NCBI GenBank assembly: GCA_037954665.1 | Contig: JBBMOL010000244.1 | Span: 124,001 to 188,000 of the forward strand | Direction: 5' to 3' | Source: Laguncularia racemosa | Taxonomy: Eukaryota > Streptophyta > Magnoliopsida > Myrtales > Combretaceae | DNA: 64,000 bases | In this document: in pieces, positions 46,787 to 58,740 of the stretch | How the letters are laid out: the number at the start of each line of letters is the position of its first letter | Position numbering within the stretch: position 1 is the stretch's first letter | The notes under the pieces: model-generated | What the model was told of the DNA's origin: nothing | The model's database searches: none | Seen by the model: the letters and a program-made list of their open reading frames with translations, nothing else | Made by a program: the position numbers and the translations under genes

Positions 46787-46947
46787 GTGGTAGAATTGAA
46801 GGCGTAGGTCTGCATCTTCAGTTTGGAAAATTTTCTCACATTAAAGTTGAAAACCACGTCTGTACCGTCAAAACTTATTTTAAGAATAATTATTTCGAGT
46901 ATAATATTTGTGATTTTTTTTAAATGTAATATTTTAGAGTTTTTCTC
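46787..46947. repeat. Right terminal inverted repeat of MULE-2
   Basis: Reverse complement of the left end. Contains GAAGGCGTAGGTCTGC and, on the minus strand, CAGACGTGGTTT motifs. Confidence 0.82.
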
Positions 46948-46957
46948 ATTATAATTA
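46948..46957. repeat. Target site duplication of MULE-2 (right)
   Basis: ATTATAATTA, exact copy of 37831-37840. Confidence 0.85.
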
Positions 46958-49617
46958 GATTAAAAGTTAAATAAGTAATTTAAATTAATGATAGTTAATG
47001 AGGATAAAATGAAATTGTGATTCCATCCCCTTAAAAACAAAATTGTAATTCACTTTAAAGTCGATTATAAGAAATTACAATTCTATCTTTTTAAAATTAC
47101 ATTTAAATATAAAAAAAAATCTAGAAACATAATGATGGTGTTAATGAATTACTATGTTCCGTACGAAGAATAAAAACAAATGACACAAAAAAGGGTGCGA
47201 GAGATTAAAATGCACGTGCGACACAAAAATCTAAATGAATCTGAATTGATTTGGATATCAGTGCTTTTACAAACAGTGTGCTGACTCTCGTTTTCGTCCT
47301 TTTATGTTTTCTGTTCAAAGTTGACAAAAGAAATGGCATAGTTTTAGGGCCACAGTTATACACGACATGACTATTCATATAGGTAGGAGAATAAGGTGGA
47401 GTATATTAATAGTTGGGTTTCCACATAATTGAATCGTTCAATCGGTTGCAATTTTTATGTAAATATTTGTCTCTCATGTGAAATATGGTAATAACAGGGG
47501 TCAAATTAAAAACTATAAACCATTTTCAATTTAAATTGAAGATTTAAGACTGATTTAATAATTCAATTGAATGTAGATCTAAAATAATTAACTATAAATT
47601 ATAAATAGTCCAACTTCTATTCTATTTGTCAAACTAAACTATATATACTAGTTATATTATAAAGGTTAGATCTATGATACTCTTGGTTATATTGAGTAAT
47701 CACATGATACTATGGGACTTGTAATTTATAATAAATAGGTGATGATTTCAAGTAGGTTCTAATAGTAAGAGTACAATATCACATTTTATATCATAGTCTA
47801 TTATTATACGTTTTATATATTGAAATTTATGTTATAATATCTAATAATTATCTTAAAAGTTATTCGAATTCACAATGTCCAGCAAGCTCGCTAGGGTCCC
47901 ATAAGTTCCAACGAACATGTTACTTGCCAGTAGGGAAGGTGAAGCAAGAATCAAGCTCTTCTTACATGCCTAAATATCGAAAAATTAAAAAACTTAATAG
48001 ATATTACCCATCACGTATATGTATAAATCGTGAATAAATACATATGTAACTTAATTCTTTGCAAGAGCCCGAACATAAGAAATATGCTGTTCTTACATAT
48101 TGTGTATGATAAGGCATGGGGTGGTGGAGAGAAGTAGATGGAATTAAATAGAATACTTTTGCGTAGTAGTACACATAAGAAAGTAGGATTGACAAAAATG
48201 GAGAAAATTTCTCTCTTTTTTTCTTTTCACACCTCTATCATTTTCCTTTTTCATCTATTAACTGAGCAAAAAGAGTAAAACCTAAAGCCTCCCGGGGGTA
48301 AAAGGTTTTGAGGATGGCGAAGAGATAAGATTGCATCGATGGATGGTTGATTCTGCCTGTCAAATGCAAGAATTGATTATTGTACTTCTCGTAATAGCGA
48401 TCTTTACAGAAATAATAGCTATATCGCCTATGATAGTTCACTAATCAATCTTGGTTAGTACATCATGTCAGCATATGTAGTACGATTGGATGGTCTCACT
48501 TCAATAATGCCATGAAGGTACCTTTATTGATACAACGTACCTAGAGCAATAATGCTATGATTTAGATGATAGTAAGGAAAAGGTTTAATCTATTATGGCT
48601 CCAATAATAATAATAATAATAACTATTGTAGTGGTAGATAAAAATTTATAATCTGCTCACGTAAAAATTTGTACAAGAAATCAGATTGGACCAAAAATTG
48701 CTCATATTCTTTACAAGAAATAGTGTTTGTTTAGGGTAAAATTTATATGACATAGTTCTTATTTAAACATGAGAAACGATAATAATAGATGGTAGGATAT
48801 ATTACGGAAACTAAATATCAAATCATACAAGATAATGAAAAAGGGTATTGATAAGAAAGAAAGATTAACACAATTATAATGTAAAACAGGCCAATTGGGT
48901 TTTCTTTTTTTATATATTTTTTATTTTTTATGAAACCAATTGGGAGTTAAAAAATATGTGAAGAATGAGTTTTGGAATTCACTATCGAAGCACCAAAAAT
49001 AGTATAAAAAAGAAGCACACAAACTAACTAAAGAAGTAATGCATCTTATCCCCAAATAATGGAATCTCACCATATTCTGGCCCAAAAAGAAGAAAAGAAA
49101 AAGAAAAGAAATCTCGTCATGGAAGATAATCATTTGTCCCTGTAGGCCTAAGTCAATAAAGGTGCTATGGGTTTGGGCGCAAAGGCAATTCCAAAGCTAA
49201 ACTTCATGCACATACTTATATATAAGTTTCAACCCAGCCAATTCTTTTAATATACTTGTAGATATTTTATGATTAAAAAAAGGCAGTCTATATATATATT
49301 AATGCTTTTTTATGCTCACTTTAATTTGCAGCATGGTACCTTAAACCGTTAAGGCATGTTATAGAATGATGTCAAGATGGTTTAACTGATGAGATTTTGA
49401 AAATATTATATTGGTTTAAATAGTCTTTATTATTGGATAAATGTCTAGTGAAAACATAAAAAGTTAGAATAATATAAATCTAGGTCATTCTTATTCAAAC
49501 AAGGAACTTAAATTCGGACCGTATAAGTTTTTTGATGTCCAAGCATAAGATACATAGGACTATATTTCAAGAAAAAGATACGATGTGTTCCAGAAGCCAC
49601 TGGTCTCTTGAATGTTA
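46958..49617. other. Intergenic DNA with one possible gene fragment
   Basis: Mostly AT-rich with short chance ORFs. A possible orphan exon lies at 48289-48444. An AAT run is at 48605-48621, and TATATA runs lie near 48912 and 49287. Nothing else is recognised. Confidence 0.45.
48289..48444 (+). pseudogene. Possible terminal exon of an unrecognised membrane protein gene
   Basis: A locally GC-richer stretch has a pyrimidine tract and CCTAAAG (acceptor-like) just before an open frame that reads PGVKGFEDGEEIRLHRWMV, then a hydrophobic end MQELIIVLLVIAIFTEIIAI and a stop at 48442-48444. The hydrophobic 20 or so residues near the C terminus could be a membrane anchor. I do not recognise the family, and no upstream exon is seen. 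It may be a gene fragment, an organelle-derived insert, or chance. Confidence 0.25.
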
Positions 49618-50056
49618 CATTATGTTTGGGAAAAAGGAAAGAGTTAGGAGAAAAGTAAAGTTGGGAAAAAGAATTAGAGTGGAAAGAAAATAGAAGAAAA
49701 TAATTAGTACATCTTATTTAGATTGGGAGAAAGAGGGTGGAATGAATATGGAAGTAGTGCTTTTCAAAATAATATTTAAAAATATTGTGAACTATTTAAT
49801 TACTAAATTGTCTTAAAAAGATAACAAGAATTCTAAAAGTAAGATTATAATTGAAATTTCAATAACTCTCTCCTATATCACTCCAATTTAGAGGGGGGGA
49901 AAGTATAGGCCCTAGGAAAAACTTTATCTCCTAAATCCATCCCTTCTCATTTTCCTTTTATTTTCAAATAAGGGAAAATTTCTTGGAATTCACACTTTCC
50001 TTTCATTTATCTTCCCATTCCAATATCCAATCCTTTCTTTCATACCAAACATAGTG
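49618..50056. mobile_element. Tourist-type (PIF/Harbinger-like) MITE, 439 bp
   Basis: Left end CATTATGTTTGG and right-end reverse complement CACTATGTTTGG match 11 of 12, with weaker pairing further in (AAAAAGGAAAG / ATGAAAGAAAG). The flanks are TTA on both sides (49615-49617 and 50057-50059), the 3 bp duplication typical of PIF/Harbinger. No coding capacity. Confidence 0.68.
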
Positions 50057-50125
50057 TTAGCAAACTAGTGTAACTTGTCCCTAGACATAGAGACATCTAT
50101 TCAATTTATATAACTAGCAAACCAT

Positions 50126-50553
50126 TGATTGCTTCTTATACCTTCCATTGTTATTGGGTCAAGGTGAGCCTATAATTCAACAAAGTATAGCCTACAAAAT
50201 AAAAAAACATGAGCTATCAAGCACTAGGTATGTCTTCGGTGCTTGAACTCTAATGCTAAAGTCAAAGAAACAATGTAAGGATGTAGCAATCAAAGTTTAT
50301 GGAGAGTATTAGATACCTTACATAGTGGGTAATTTCCTATTTGTGGCATTAGTGTAGTGTCATATTGTTTGCAAGTAAATCCTCCCTTAAGATGCCCTAT
50401 TTAATTTAGGAAAGATTGAATAGAGCATGCTTTTTTTAAGGAAGTTATATTACTTTTCTAATCCATCCCAACTAGTTTAAGAACCTTCTGATTTTGGCAC
50501 TAAGCTTTGACGAGGTGGGCTTTTGGGCCCAAGGCCATTATGGACCTATAACA
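50126..50553 (-). repeat. 3' LTR of the Tat-type element
   Basis: 428 bp, starting TGATTGCTTC and ending TATAACA on the plus strand. It aligns to 57007-57443 throughout with many substitutions and several indels. Confidence 0.78.
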
Positions 50554-51949
50554 CTTACCTCTCACTCTTATTTGTGATGAGGCACTAATGAGAGTAGGAA
50601 CCAAGGTGAGTCTCATTCATAAAAAAAGCCTCTAATTACATTAGTTGACCCATGCTTTGGTCAAGAAATGCTAATTCAATCTATGGAATTCTATAATTGA
50701 GCTTGGCATTCAAAGCATGTTAACCTAAGCTTTTGGGTAAGTTACTCTTGGAGTTATAGTGTTGTGCTTGGGTAGTTCTTAAGCTAGGGAATGATTCACC
50801 TAAGATGAGAGGTGATCCATCATGCCAACTAGGGAAGTTTAACTGAAGGTCTTCTCCTATGAGCCGTGTTCATGAAAGCAAGCCATGGTGTACTAACTCT
50901 AAGCTCTATGTTAACACCACCAACCAACCCCTCACCTAGGGCTCAATAGTGCTTGGAAGTTTTTTGGATACACTTTTGTCTCTCCAACTATTAGTTTCAA
51001 ATCATATGTATGCATATGTGAATATGTGTATTTGATGCATAGGGACAAATGGAAGCTTGTGGGAAACCTATTCAAGCCTACTAGTGATTATTCATAACCT
51101 TCCTTAACTCCAATAGGTGATCCGACATGTTGAACGTTTTGTTTTATTTTTCTCTTTGCAAGTGTAGTCTAGTCAAAATGTCGACCTTTCATCCTTATAT
51201 TGAATTCTCTCAATTAATGGAATTAATTTTTTACTTTCAATTTCAATCTTTATTAATTATTTTTATGTTTGTTATTTTTCTTTTGTGTCTTTGCACTTGA
51301 GATTTTGTGCTTATTTGTTATGCTCTTGGTTGGGCATTAATATGTACTTGTTAAGTATTGCTTGTCACTTGACTTTGTGGCTTAGGACTCATTCACTATG
51401 TAGATTATTGGGGTCCCTTTATTGTTTTGTTACCTTGATGAGGTTTAGGACTTTACTAATTAATCACACCATCTATTTGATTGAGTCCTAGTTTATTATA
51501 CTTTTTACAAGAAAAATTAAACGTAATACTTGCAAATCATTAAGGCAAATTGTAATTTTGTTAACTAGAAGGAATGTTTATAATGATGATAATACTATAA
51601 CTGTGCACTAAAACAAACTTCTAAAACCTATTCAAAGTATAAGCATAGGTTCCCTACATTCCATGTCTTCAAGGTCGAGTGTTTATTAAGCTTTTCTAAT
51701 TTGTATGCCCCATGCTCGACCATTCTTCGTATATGGACCAAGTCCTCTCAGTTTGGAGCTAATTTTCTTTAGCCTTCCTTCTACCTAGTGGCTTTAAGCT
51801 TCATGCAAACCAAATCTTTAGATCAGAAAACTTTATGTTTAACCCTTTTGTTGTAGTATCTAGATGCTTATTGTTGATATGTTGCCACTCGTTGGCTAGC
51901 TTTAGTCTCTTGGCTCTTCAAGGAAGTCAAGGTTTTCCTGGAGACTAAT

Positions 51950-52770
51950 TTAATTAACTTGTAAGTCTAGGCCATGAGTGCAAAGATTGGGAAGTTTGAG
52001 CTCAACCAATAGGATTGCGTTGGTTCCAAAAGTTAGGTTGAATGGACTCTTGCTTGTGACTATTCTTGGATTTATTCAATAGCTCCATAATATGAAAGGG
52101 AGCTCATTAGCCCACTTCCCCTTTACCTTATCAGCTCTCTTAAGGATTTATAAGATAACTTTGTTGGTGGATTCAGCTTGCCCATTGGACTATGGATAGG
52201 CCATTAAGCTGTAATGGACCTTGATCTTGTACTTGGCATAGAACTTCCATAACCTTGGATGGTCAAACTGGGTGCTATTATCGGTAATGATGGCACTTGC
52301 AATACTTTGGTGACATAGTATAGCTTAGCTGATAAAGTCTCTTACACCATGTTCGATAATTTTGACTATTACTTTGGCTTCTACCCACTTCGTAAAGTAG
52401 TCAACCGTGACTATGATATACTAATGCTAACTTGTTGCTTTCAGGAATGGCCTAAGAATATCAAGTCTCCATTAGGCAAAGGGCCATAGGCTCATAATTG
52501 GCATAAGGGTACCTCTCGGTTACTTATTGACTAGGGCATGTTTCAAGCACTTATCATATAATTGTATGATTGCCTTGGCATTTTTCTTCATGGTGGGTTG
52601 GTAATACCTAACTCGAAGCCCCTTAAGAGCTAAGGCATGACTCATTATGTGATTATTGCATACCTTGGAATAGAGATCAATGAGTAAGTGCTTAGCCTTA
52701 GAAGGTCGAAGGCACTTAAGAAATGGCAAGCTGCATGCACTTTTGTAAAGTTGTCTATCGAGAAGCATAT
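51950..52770 (-). pseudogene. Tat-type integrase remnant
   Basis: The N-terminal finger part (52520-52768) has HALALKGLRVRYYQPTM and CDKC-like residues, with one His replaced. Further on (52050-52480) the core reads AIITDNSTQFDHPRLWKFYA, then SNGQAESTNKVI and KWANELPFILWSY: the second Asp and the Glu of the D,D-35-E triad are present. Stops split it into pieces. Confidence 0.75.
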
Positions 52771-52999
52771 ACTGGGCTGCATTCTATCTCAGGGCCTTAG
52801 CATTTTTTTCTTTCTTCAAGGATGGTACCATTTGTTTAGTAGGTAATGATTGGGTCCATCTAATGTAGCTCCATGGGAGTTTGGGTCTCACTAACAAAAC
52901 ACTCTTATTAAGACCTTCCAGTACTCTTCTTGGGCAAGAATTCCACAAGCACCTTCTTGTCTAGGTCAAAGAGGTACAATGAGGCTAGCTTGGATAGTC

Positions 53000-53480
53000 C
53001 ATCCACTTTGGCGCTCTTTACTCAAGGGATTTTTGTAATGCTATATGTTGGGAAGTTGGAACATAGGGATCTAATGACCTTGAGGTATTTGGTCATCCCC
53101 TCATCTTTAATAGCATACAGTTCATTATCCTATTGTACTACGAGTTATGAAGATGAAAAAATCTCGACATTTTTTGCACTAACTCTAGTAGCTGTCTTTA
53201 GTCCAACAATAAGAGCTTCATATTTTTCCTCATTGTTATTGGTTAGGAACCTAAACTTTAGAGTGTATTAGACTTCGACACCATGTGATTACCATAGTAT
53301 GAGCCTTACTCTACTCTGCCCACAAGCGGATGAGCTATCTACATAGAGAGTCTAAATAGGTTTCTCATAAAGCTCAATAGGTGCTTCATCTTCCACTATA
53401 AAATCAACTAACACTCATGCTTTCATTGCCTCACATGGCCAGTATTAAACGTCGTATGCATTGAGCTTTAAGGCATAGAA
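53000..53480 (-). pseudogene. Tat-type RNase H remnant
   Basis: It lies between the RT and integrase pieces, as expected in gypsy elements. Similarity is weak and broken by stops; the call rests mainly on position. Confidence 0.4.
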
Positions 53481-53994
53481 AACCATTTGCCTTGAGGTGA
53501 CAGGCTTCTTGAAAGTTTACCATAAAGGCTTATTAGAAAGTACCACCACTAGGTGAGCTTCAAAACAGGGGTGCAACTTCCTCACAAAGATGAGCATAAC
53601 TAAGGTGAACTTTTCTATCTTTGAGTATCTAACTTCCAAGCCCCACAAGAAGTGGCATACATAATAAACGGGTTAGCGCTCCCTTCTATCTACTTGAACA
53701 AGGATCGAAGATAGAGCTTGACCATTAACAAAGAGGTAGAGATAAAGCTCTTATTTAGGAATTGGTTTTGAGAGTATTGGTGGTATAGTGAGGAAGTGCT
53801 TTAGCTTGTCAAATGCCTTTTGGCACTCTTTTGCCTATTGAAATTCCACTGGGTTCTTCAAGATCTTAAAGAATTCAATGCACTTTTCTATAGATTTAGA
53901 CACAAACCTACTTAACACTACAATCTGCCTTGTGACTTTCTAAACTTCCTTGACTGTCTTAGGAGGTTGCATGTCTAATTTAACCTCGATTTTC

Positions 53995-54560
53995 TTAGGT
54001 ATAGCTTCTATTCGATGAGAGGTGATCATGTAGCCAAGATATTTCCCAAATGCTATCCCAAATACACACTTTTGGAGGTTTAACTTCATAATATACTATT
54101 AAAGTGTCTGAAAAAGTCTCTTCCAAATCCGTTAAGTATTCTTGAGGCTCCATGCTTTTTACTATCATGTCATCAACATATACCTTGATATTGTGACTAA
54201 CTTGGTACATAAACATCTTCATTACCAATCTTTGATACATTGCCTTAACATTCTTGAGTCTGACAAGCATAACATTGTAGTAATATTTTCCAAAGTTGGT
54301 GATGAATAAAATGTGGACTTAATTGGGCTTATGCATCTTACTGTGATTGTAGGCTAAGAAGGCATCCAAAAAGCTAAGGAGTACATGGCCTGATGTCAAG
54401 TCAACCAATTGATCGATCCTTAGGATAGGAAAATAGTCCTCAAGACATGCATTGTTAGTTCGATGTAATTGATACACATCCACCACTTCCCATTGGACAT
54501 CTTTATTAGCACACAATTTGCTAACCAAGTGGGCTAAGGCTCCCTCCTTATGAAACTTGT
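53995..54560 (-). pseudogene. Tat-type reverse transcriptase remnant
   Basis: 54319-54528 carries a block like NNACLEDYFPILRIDQLVD and the first catalytic Asp in LLSFLDAFLAYNH. 53995-54270 carries KAMYQRLVMKMF, the YVDD active site, and the ETFDTL-KLNPTKC region in altered form. The two frames differ by a shift. Confidence 0.82.
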
Positions 54561-56005
54561 TTTTAGTAATTTTTACACCTCCTCTTCTATGGTAACTTAG
54601 TGTTCTAGTGCAAAATGAATCCTCTTTTGTTTTACAACCTTAGTAGTTAGGTGGATGTTAAGTCAATGAGTCATTACTTTAGGTAGAATTTCAAACATGT
54701 TAGATGGTAACCATGCGAAGACATCTATATTAGCTCGAAGGAAGGTAATAAGTTGCTAATGTAGCTCAATTGGGACTATTGTCCCTATCTTCATAGTATG
54801 TTCTAGCAAGCTGCCAATTTAGATTTCCTCTATTCCTTTAGTTGGCTCCCCTCTTTATCTTAGTTACTACTTATGAGTAGCATCTAGCATAAGGACTTCC
54901 TACTGTGAAAGGGCGTAAAGGTACAAACTCTAAGATGCTTGTTGGTCGCTGTTGTAAATACCAACTCCTATAAGAGTAATAAATTTAGCTTTTAGGTGCT
55001 TTGTAGAGGCTATCATTCCCACTATATTTTGAGATGGTCATCCTAAAATAACGTTGTAAAGGGACTAAGCATTGACGATGAGGAAATTGACCATCATTTA
55101 TGTCTTTGGGGACTATCTTTAAGCTCTAGAGGGAGAGTTATGAAACCCTCAAGCTAAATAGGTTAGTTGTTAAAGCTAAAGAGCTCGTTGTCATATAGCT
55201 TTAACTTTGCCTTAACCTGATCTATCATCTAGTCATATTTCTTCTTATATATTATGTCCACTAAGCTACCATTATCGACTAGTATTTTGTAGATATCAAA
55301 ATTAACGATGCGAGCTTGAATGACAAGAGCATCGTTGAAAGGAACCATGATACCTTCGAGGTCATCATTAGAAAAAGTGATTATTGTGTCAACTTTTGGT
55401 CACTTCATCTAAGTATTGAGTACACTTTAGTAATTTCTTAAGTGAGCATAAGCCTTTCTTTGGGAGATCAACCGCCCTATAACAACTAGTCCTCCCACTA
55501 TTGTGTTGATCATTCCTCTAGTTAAATATGCTTCTTACACTTAATGTGTTTCACCTACTTCTCGGTGACCTTGTTTTGGAGGTCGTTAACCTCTATGATA
55601 TGCTCCTACAAATAGCCTCATCAGATAAGGTCCTCTAGGGCATTCTTTAATTGGATGAAATTCTTGGTAGTATGGCCTCTATCTTTATTGAAGTCGCTAT
55701 ATTTGTTAGAGTTTCTTCTTGATGGGTTATTCCTCATCTTACTAGGCTAAGTAATGAGGCATTGGTGTTGTATATCCATAAAGATGTTAGCTCTAGACTT
55801 ATTTAAGGGGGTGTGCTAGTTGTAGAAAGGGATGGCACACTTTTTACTATTATCACCATCTCGAGTAGGCCCATTACTACCCACAACAAGGCTAAGTCTA
55901 TCTTTTACAAAGGGTTAATCTTTGCCATTATTCTTGAATCTTGCTCGACTTGTCACCTAGCCAATATAGCATCTTCTTGGGCAATATAGTCCACCAATCC
56001 TGAAA

Positions 56006-56200
56006 TTATTTAAAATTTTTAGGTTTATATAGAGTAAGGAAGTAGAAGCATTTGGACTTATCCTTCATGCCATTGACCGTTGTGTTCAAGGCGACACTCA
56101 TATCAATATTGGGGATTTCGAGCATTAATTGATTGAACCTTGAGATATAATCCCCAAGTGTCTTGTCTTGCTTTTGTTTAATGAGATTGAGGATTAACAA
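56006..56200 (-). pseudogene. Tat-type Gag remnant
   Basis: The piece KQKQDKTLGDYISRFNQLML resembles the QKxGESLRDYVxRFN motif in Gag of plant gypsy elements. It is a 64-codon fragment upstream of the RT piece in element order. Confidence 0.65.
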
Positions 56201-57006
56201 GTCTCACTCAAGCATCCTACTCATCAAGAAGTGCTAATAGAATTGCATAGTGAGCACTTGGAAACTTGGGATAGAGTTGGGTTTAACTCCTCGAAACCAT
56301 GCGCACATAGCTTTCTTAAGTGTTCTAGAAAAGGCTTTACAAGTGACATTAATGAAATGCATCTAAGTTGTGTAATAACTTGGATGCTTAGAGCGGCTAG
56401 TCATCCCATCATAAAACTCCAATTAAGGAATTCAAACATGTGATGAGAGTTGCTCTTCTTAGATTTCTTACATAAAGGGAGAATTTCCTATAGTGAACAT
56501 GTCCTATGGCTCGAGTTACTTCATATCTTTGATTTCATTGAGGTGCTTGATGATGTTATCTATGTTGTCAATTGATTGGTTAGCTAAGGACCATGTGGAA
56601 TGTGCCTTAGAATTGTCATTTTTGTTGTTGTTCAAATCACCCCTTTGGATTAAGAGTTCTATTTAAGTTTTATGGTACGTTCCCATATGTTGTGAAACAC
56701 TATCACCCTACTACTCACTATAGGGTTATGAATGACGTGCTTGTTGATTTCATTGGCTTGTTCTCACAAAAGATGATTCTTAGCTACCAACTTGGCTAGT
56801 TACCTCTTGAGATACGCAAACTTGTTTTCATTACCTTATCATGCACTTGATGGTACAAGTTGTGTTGGAGGGTGGTTATTTCCATTAGTTTAGGTAGGGG
56901 GAAAGTAGGTGGTTGTGATCAATAGGGACATTCTTGCCAAAGTTTCATTCTAATCTTATGCTAGCCATGAGTTGTTGTTGGCCTTAAGATGGTGGAGACC
57001 AATATT

Positions 57007-57443
57007 TGATTGATCTTTATGCCTTCAATTGGTATTGGGCTAAGGTGAGCCTTTAATTCAATAGAGTATAGCTAGCAAAATAAACAAACATGAGATATCG
57101 AGCACATTAGGCACTAGAGGTATCTTTGATGCTTAAACTTTGATGCTCAAGTCAAAGAAGCAACATAAGGGTATGGCAATCAAAGTTTATAGGGAGAATT
57201 AGATACCTTACTTGGTGGAAATAATTCCTTATTTAGAGTATTGGAGTAGTGTCATATTTTTTACAAGTAAATCTTCCTTCATGACACCCTCTTTAATTTA
57301 GAAAAGATTTAGTAGAACATGTTCTTCAAATGATTTAGATTATTTTTCTAATCTATCCTAACCAATTTAGACACCTTCCAATTTTGGCACTAAGCTTAGA
57401 CTAGATGGGCTTTTGGGTCCATGACCATTATAGGCCTATAGCA
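57007..57443 (-). repeat. 5' LTR of the Tat-type element
   Basis: 437 bp, TGATTGATCT at the left and CTATAGCA at the right on the plus strand. The adjoining internal sequence on the minus strand (AATATTGGTCTCCACC) does not clearly match a known primer site. Confidence 0.78.
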
Positions 57444-57599
57444 GAAACTAAATTCCTATTATTTCAACTTAACTTGCTATGAAATCCATTAATGAATATC
57501 TATGTTTTAGGGCTATAATGGAGGAATTATTAGGATTACTCAGCTATAGGTGCCATGAAAATTAATATCACTTGTTGAGGAGGTTGTTGGTACTAGAAT

Positions 57600-58740
57600 C
57601 TCTTAAGTGCAACTACAAGTTAACAAAATGTATTAGATTTAGAAGGCAAAAAAAAAAAAAAAAAGGGTAATGTAGTCAAATTTGCATGTGTACAAAAATC
57701 TCTTTAGTGTTATCATAATTCAACAAGTTGCAACAAAATAGAGATAAAAGTTGGTAATATAGGCCAATACGTATTTGTATAAGAATTTTTAATGAACTAC
57801 TACATTTAGTAATATAGGCAAATATTTACATGTACCAAAAATTTTTAAAAGTCACAAAATAAGAAGAAAAATTGTTACAATAGGTGTATCGTAATCTCCA
57901 AAGAAATACCAAAATTTGATAAATTGTATCAAAATAATAGGGAGAAAAGTTAGTAGTATAGGCAAATATATACATGTGTTAGAATCTCTTAAGAAATACC
58001 AGAATAAAGAGAAAAGTTAGTAAAATAGGTGTGTAAGAGTCTCCCAGAGAGTACCATAATTTGACAAATTATACTAAAACAGGAAAAAAAGTTGTTAATA
58101 TAAGTAAATATGTATATTTACTAAAGTCTCTTAAGGTATGCCAAAATAAAGAGAAAAATTGATAAAATCGGTTAACCAAAATCTCTAAAGAAGTATCATA
58201 ATTTAACAAATTGTACCAAAATAAAAAATAATAATAATAATACAGGAAATATGTATGAGTATAAAATTTTTTTAAGGGGTACCAAAATAAAGAGAAAAGT
58301 TAATAAAATGGGTAGACCATAATCTCCTAAGGAGTACCACAATTTGACAAATTACACTAGAATATGGGAAAAAAATTTAGCAATATAGGCAAATATGTAT
58401 ATGCTCAAGAATCTCTTAAGGAGTATTAAAATAAGGAAAAAGTTGGTAAAATAGGTATACCAAAATTCCTAGTGAGTACTACAATTTGATAAATTATACT
58501 TAAATAGGGAGAAAATTTGATAATATAAAGAAATATGTTTGTGTACCAAAATCTCTTAAGATTTTCCATAATTTGATAAAGGGTACCAAAATAAGGAGAA
58601 ACGATTGTAAAATAGATGTACCAAAATCTCCTAAAGAGTACCATAATTTGACAAATTATACTAGAATAGAGAGAAACGTTGGTAATATAGGAAAATATAT
58701 ACTTGTACCAATATCTCTTATGTAACGACATAAAAATTTA
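57600..58740. repeat. Tandem array of ~142 bp dimeric units (about 7 copies)
   Basis: CCATAATTTGACAAATT or a variant recurs near 57716, 57910, 58052, 58196, 58340, 58482 and 58640; the central spacings are 142-144 bp. Each unit splits into two related ~70 bp halves: one with ACCAAAATAAAGAGAAAAGT plus TAAAATAGG, the other with ACTAAAATAGGGAGAAAAGT plus TAATATAGG. Each half ends in ACCAAAATCTC(T/C)TAAGGAGT. This gives a two-level repeat. No coding content. Confidence 0.88.

Larger units (their letters stand above)
37841..46947. mobile_element. Mutator-like element MULE-2 (9.1 kb, transposase and PMD remnants)
   Basis: The left end GGGCAACACTATAAAATATT and the reverse complement of the right end GAGAAAAACTCTAAAATATT open long inverted repeats of about 155 bp; a 10 bp duplication flanks them. 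Contents from left to right: TIR, a ~140 bp tandem array (38510-39870), PMD pseudogene on the plus strand (39917-40440), a 3.1 kb solo LTR (41090-44198), MuDR-type transposase pseudogene on the minus strand (44222-46000), A/T-rich tail, TIR. Without the solo LTR the element is about 6 kb. Transposase and PMD genes point toward each other. The catalytic core is missing, so it cannot move on its own. Confidence 0.85.
50126..57443 (-). mobile_element. Decayed Tat-type Ty3/gypsy retrotransposon
   Basis: Two diverged LTRs (50126-50553 and 57007-57443) flank a 6.5 kb body on the minus strand. Recognisable parts in element order are a Gag fragment (56006-56200), RT with IDQLVDLTSGHVLLSFLDAF (54319-54528) and KVYVDDMIVKS (53995-54270), RNase H (about 53000-53480), and integrase (about 51950-52770). 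RT with YVDD plus PRIDQLVD-like blocks is usual for the Tat/Ogre/Retand group. All parts carry many stops and shifts. A purine-rich AAGAGTGAGAGGTAAG on the minus strand precedes the 3' LTR at about 50554-50570. I found no target duplication. Confidence 0.85.

Noticed and set aside
52930..53271. 113-codon plus-strand ORF
   Set aside because: Antisense to the RNase H region of the Tat element; no independent coding signal.
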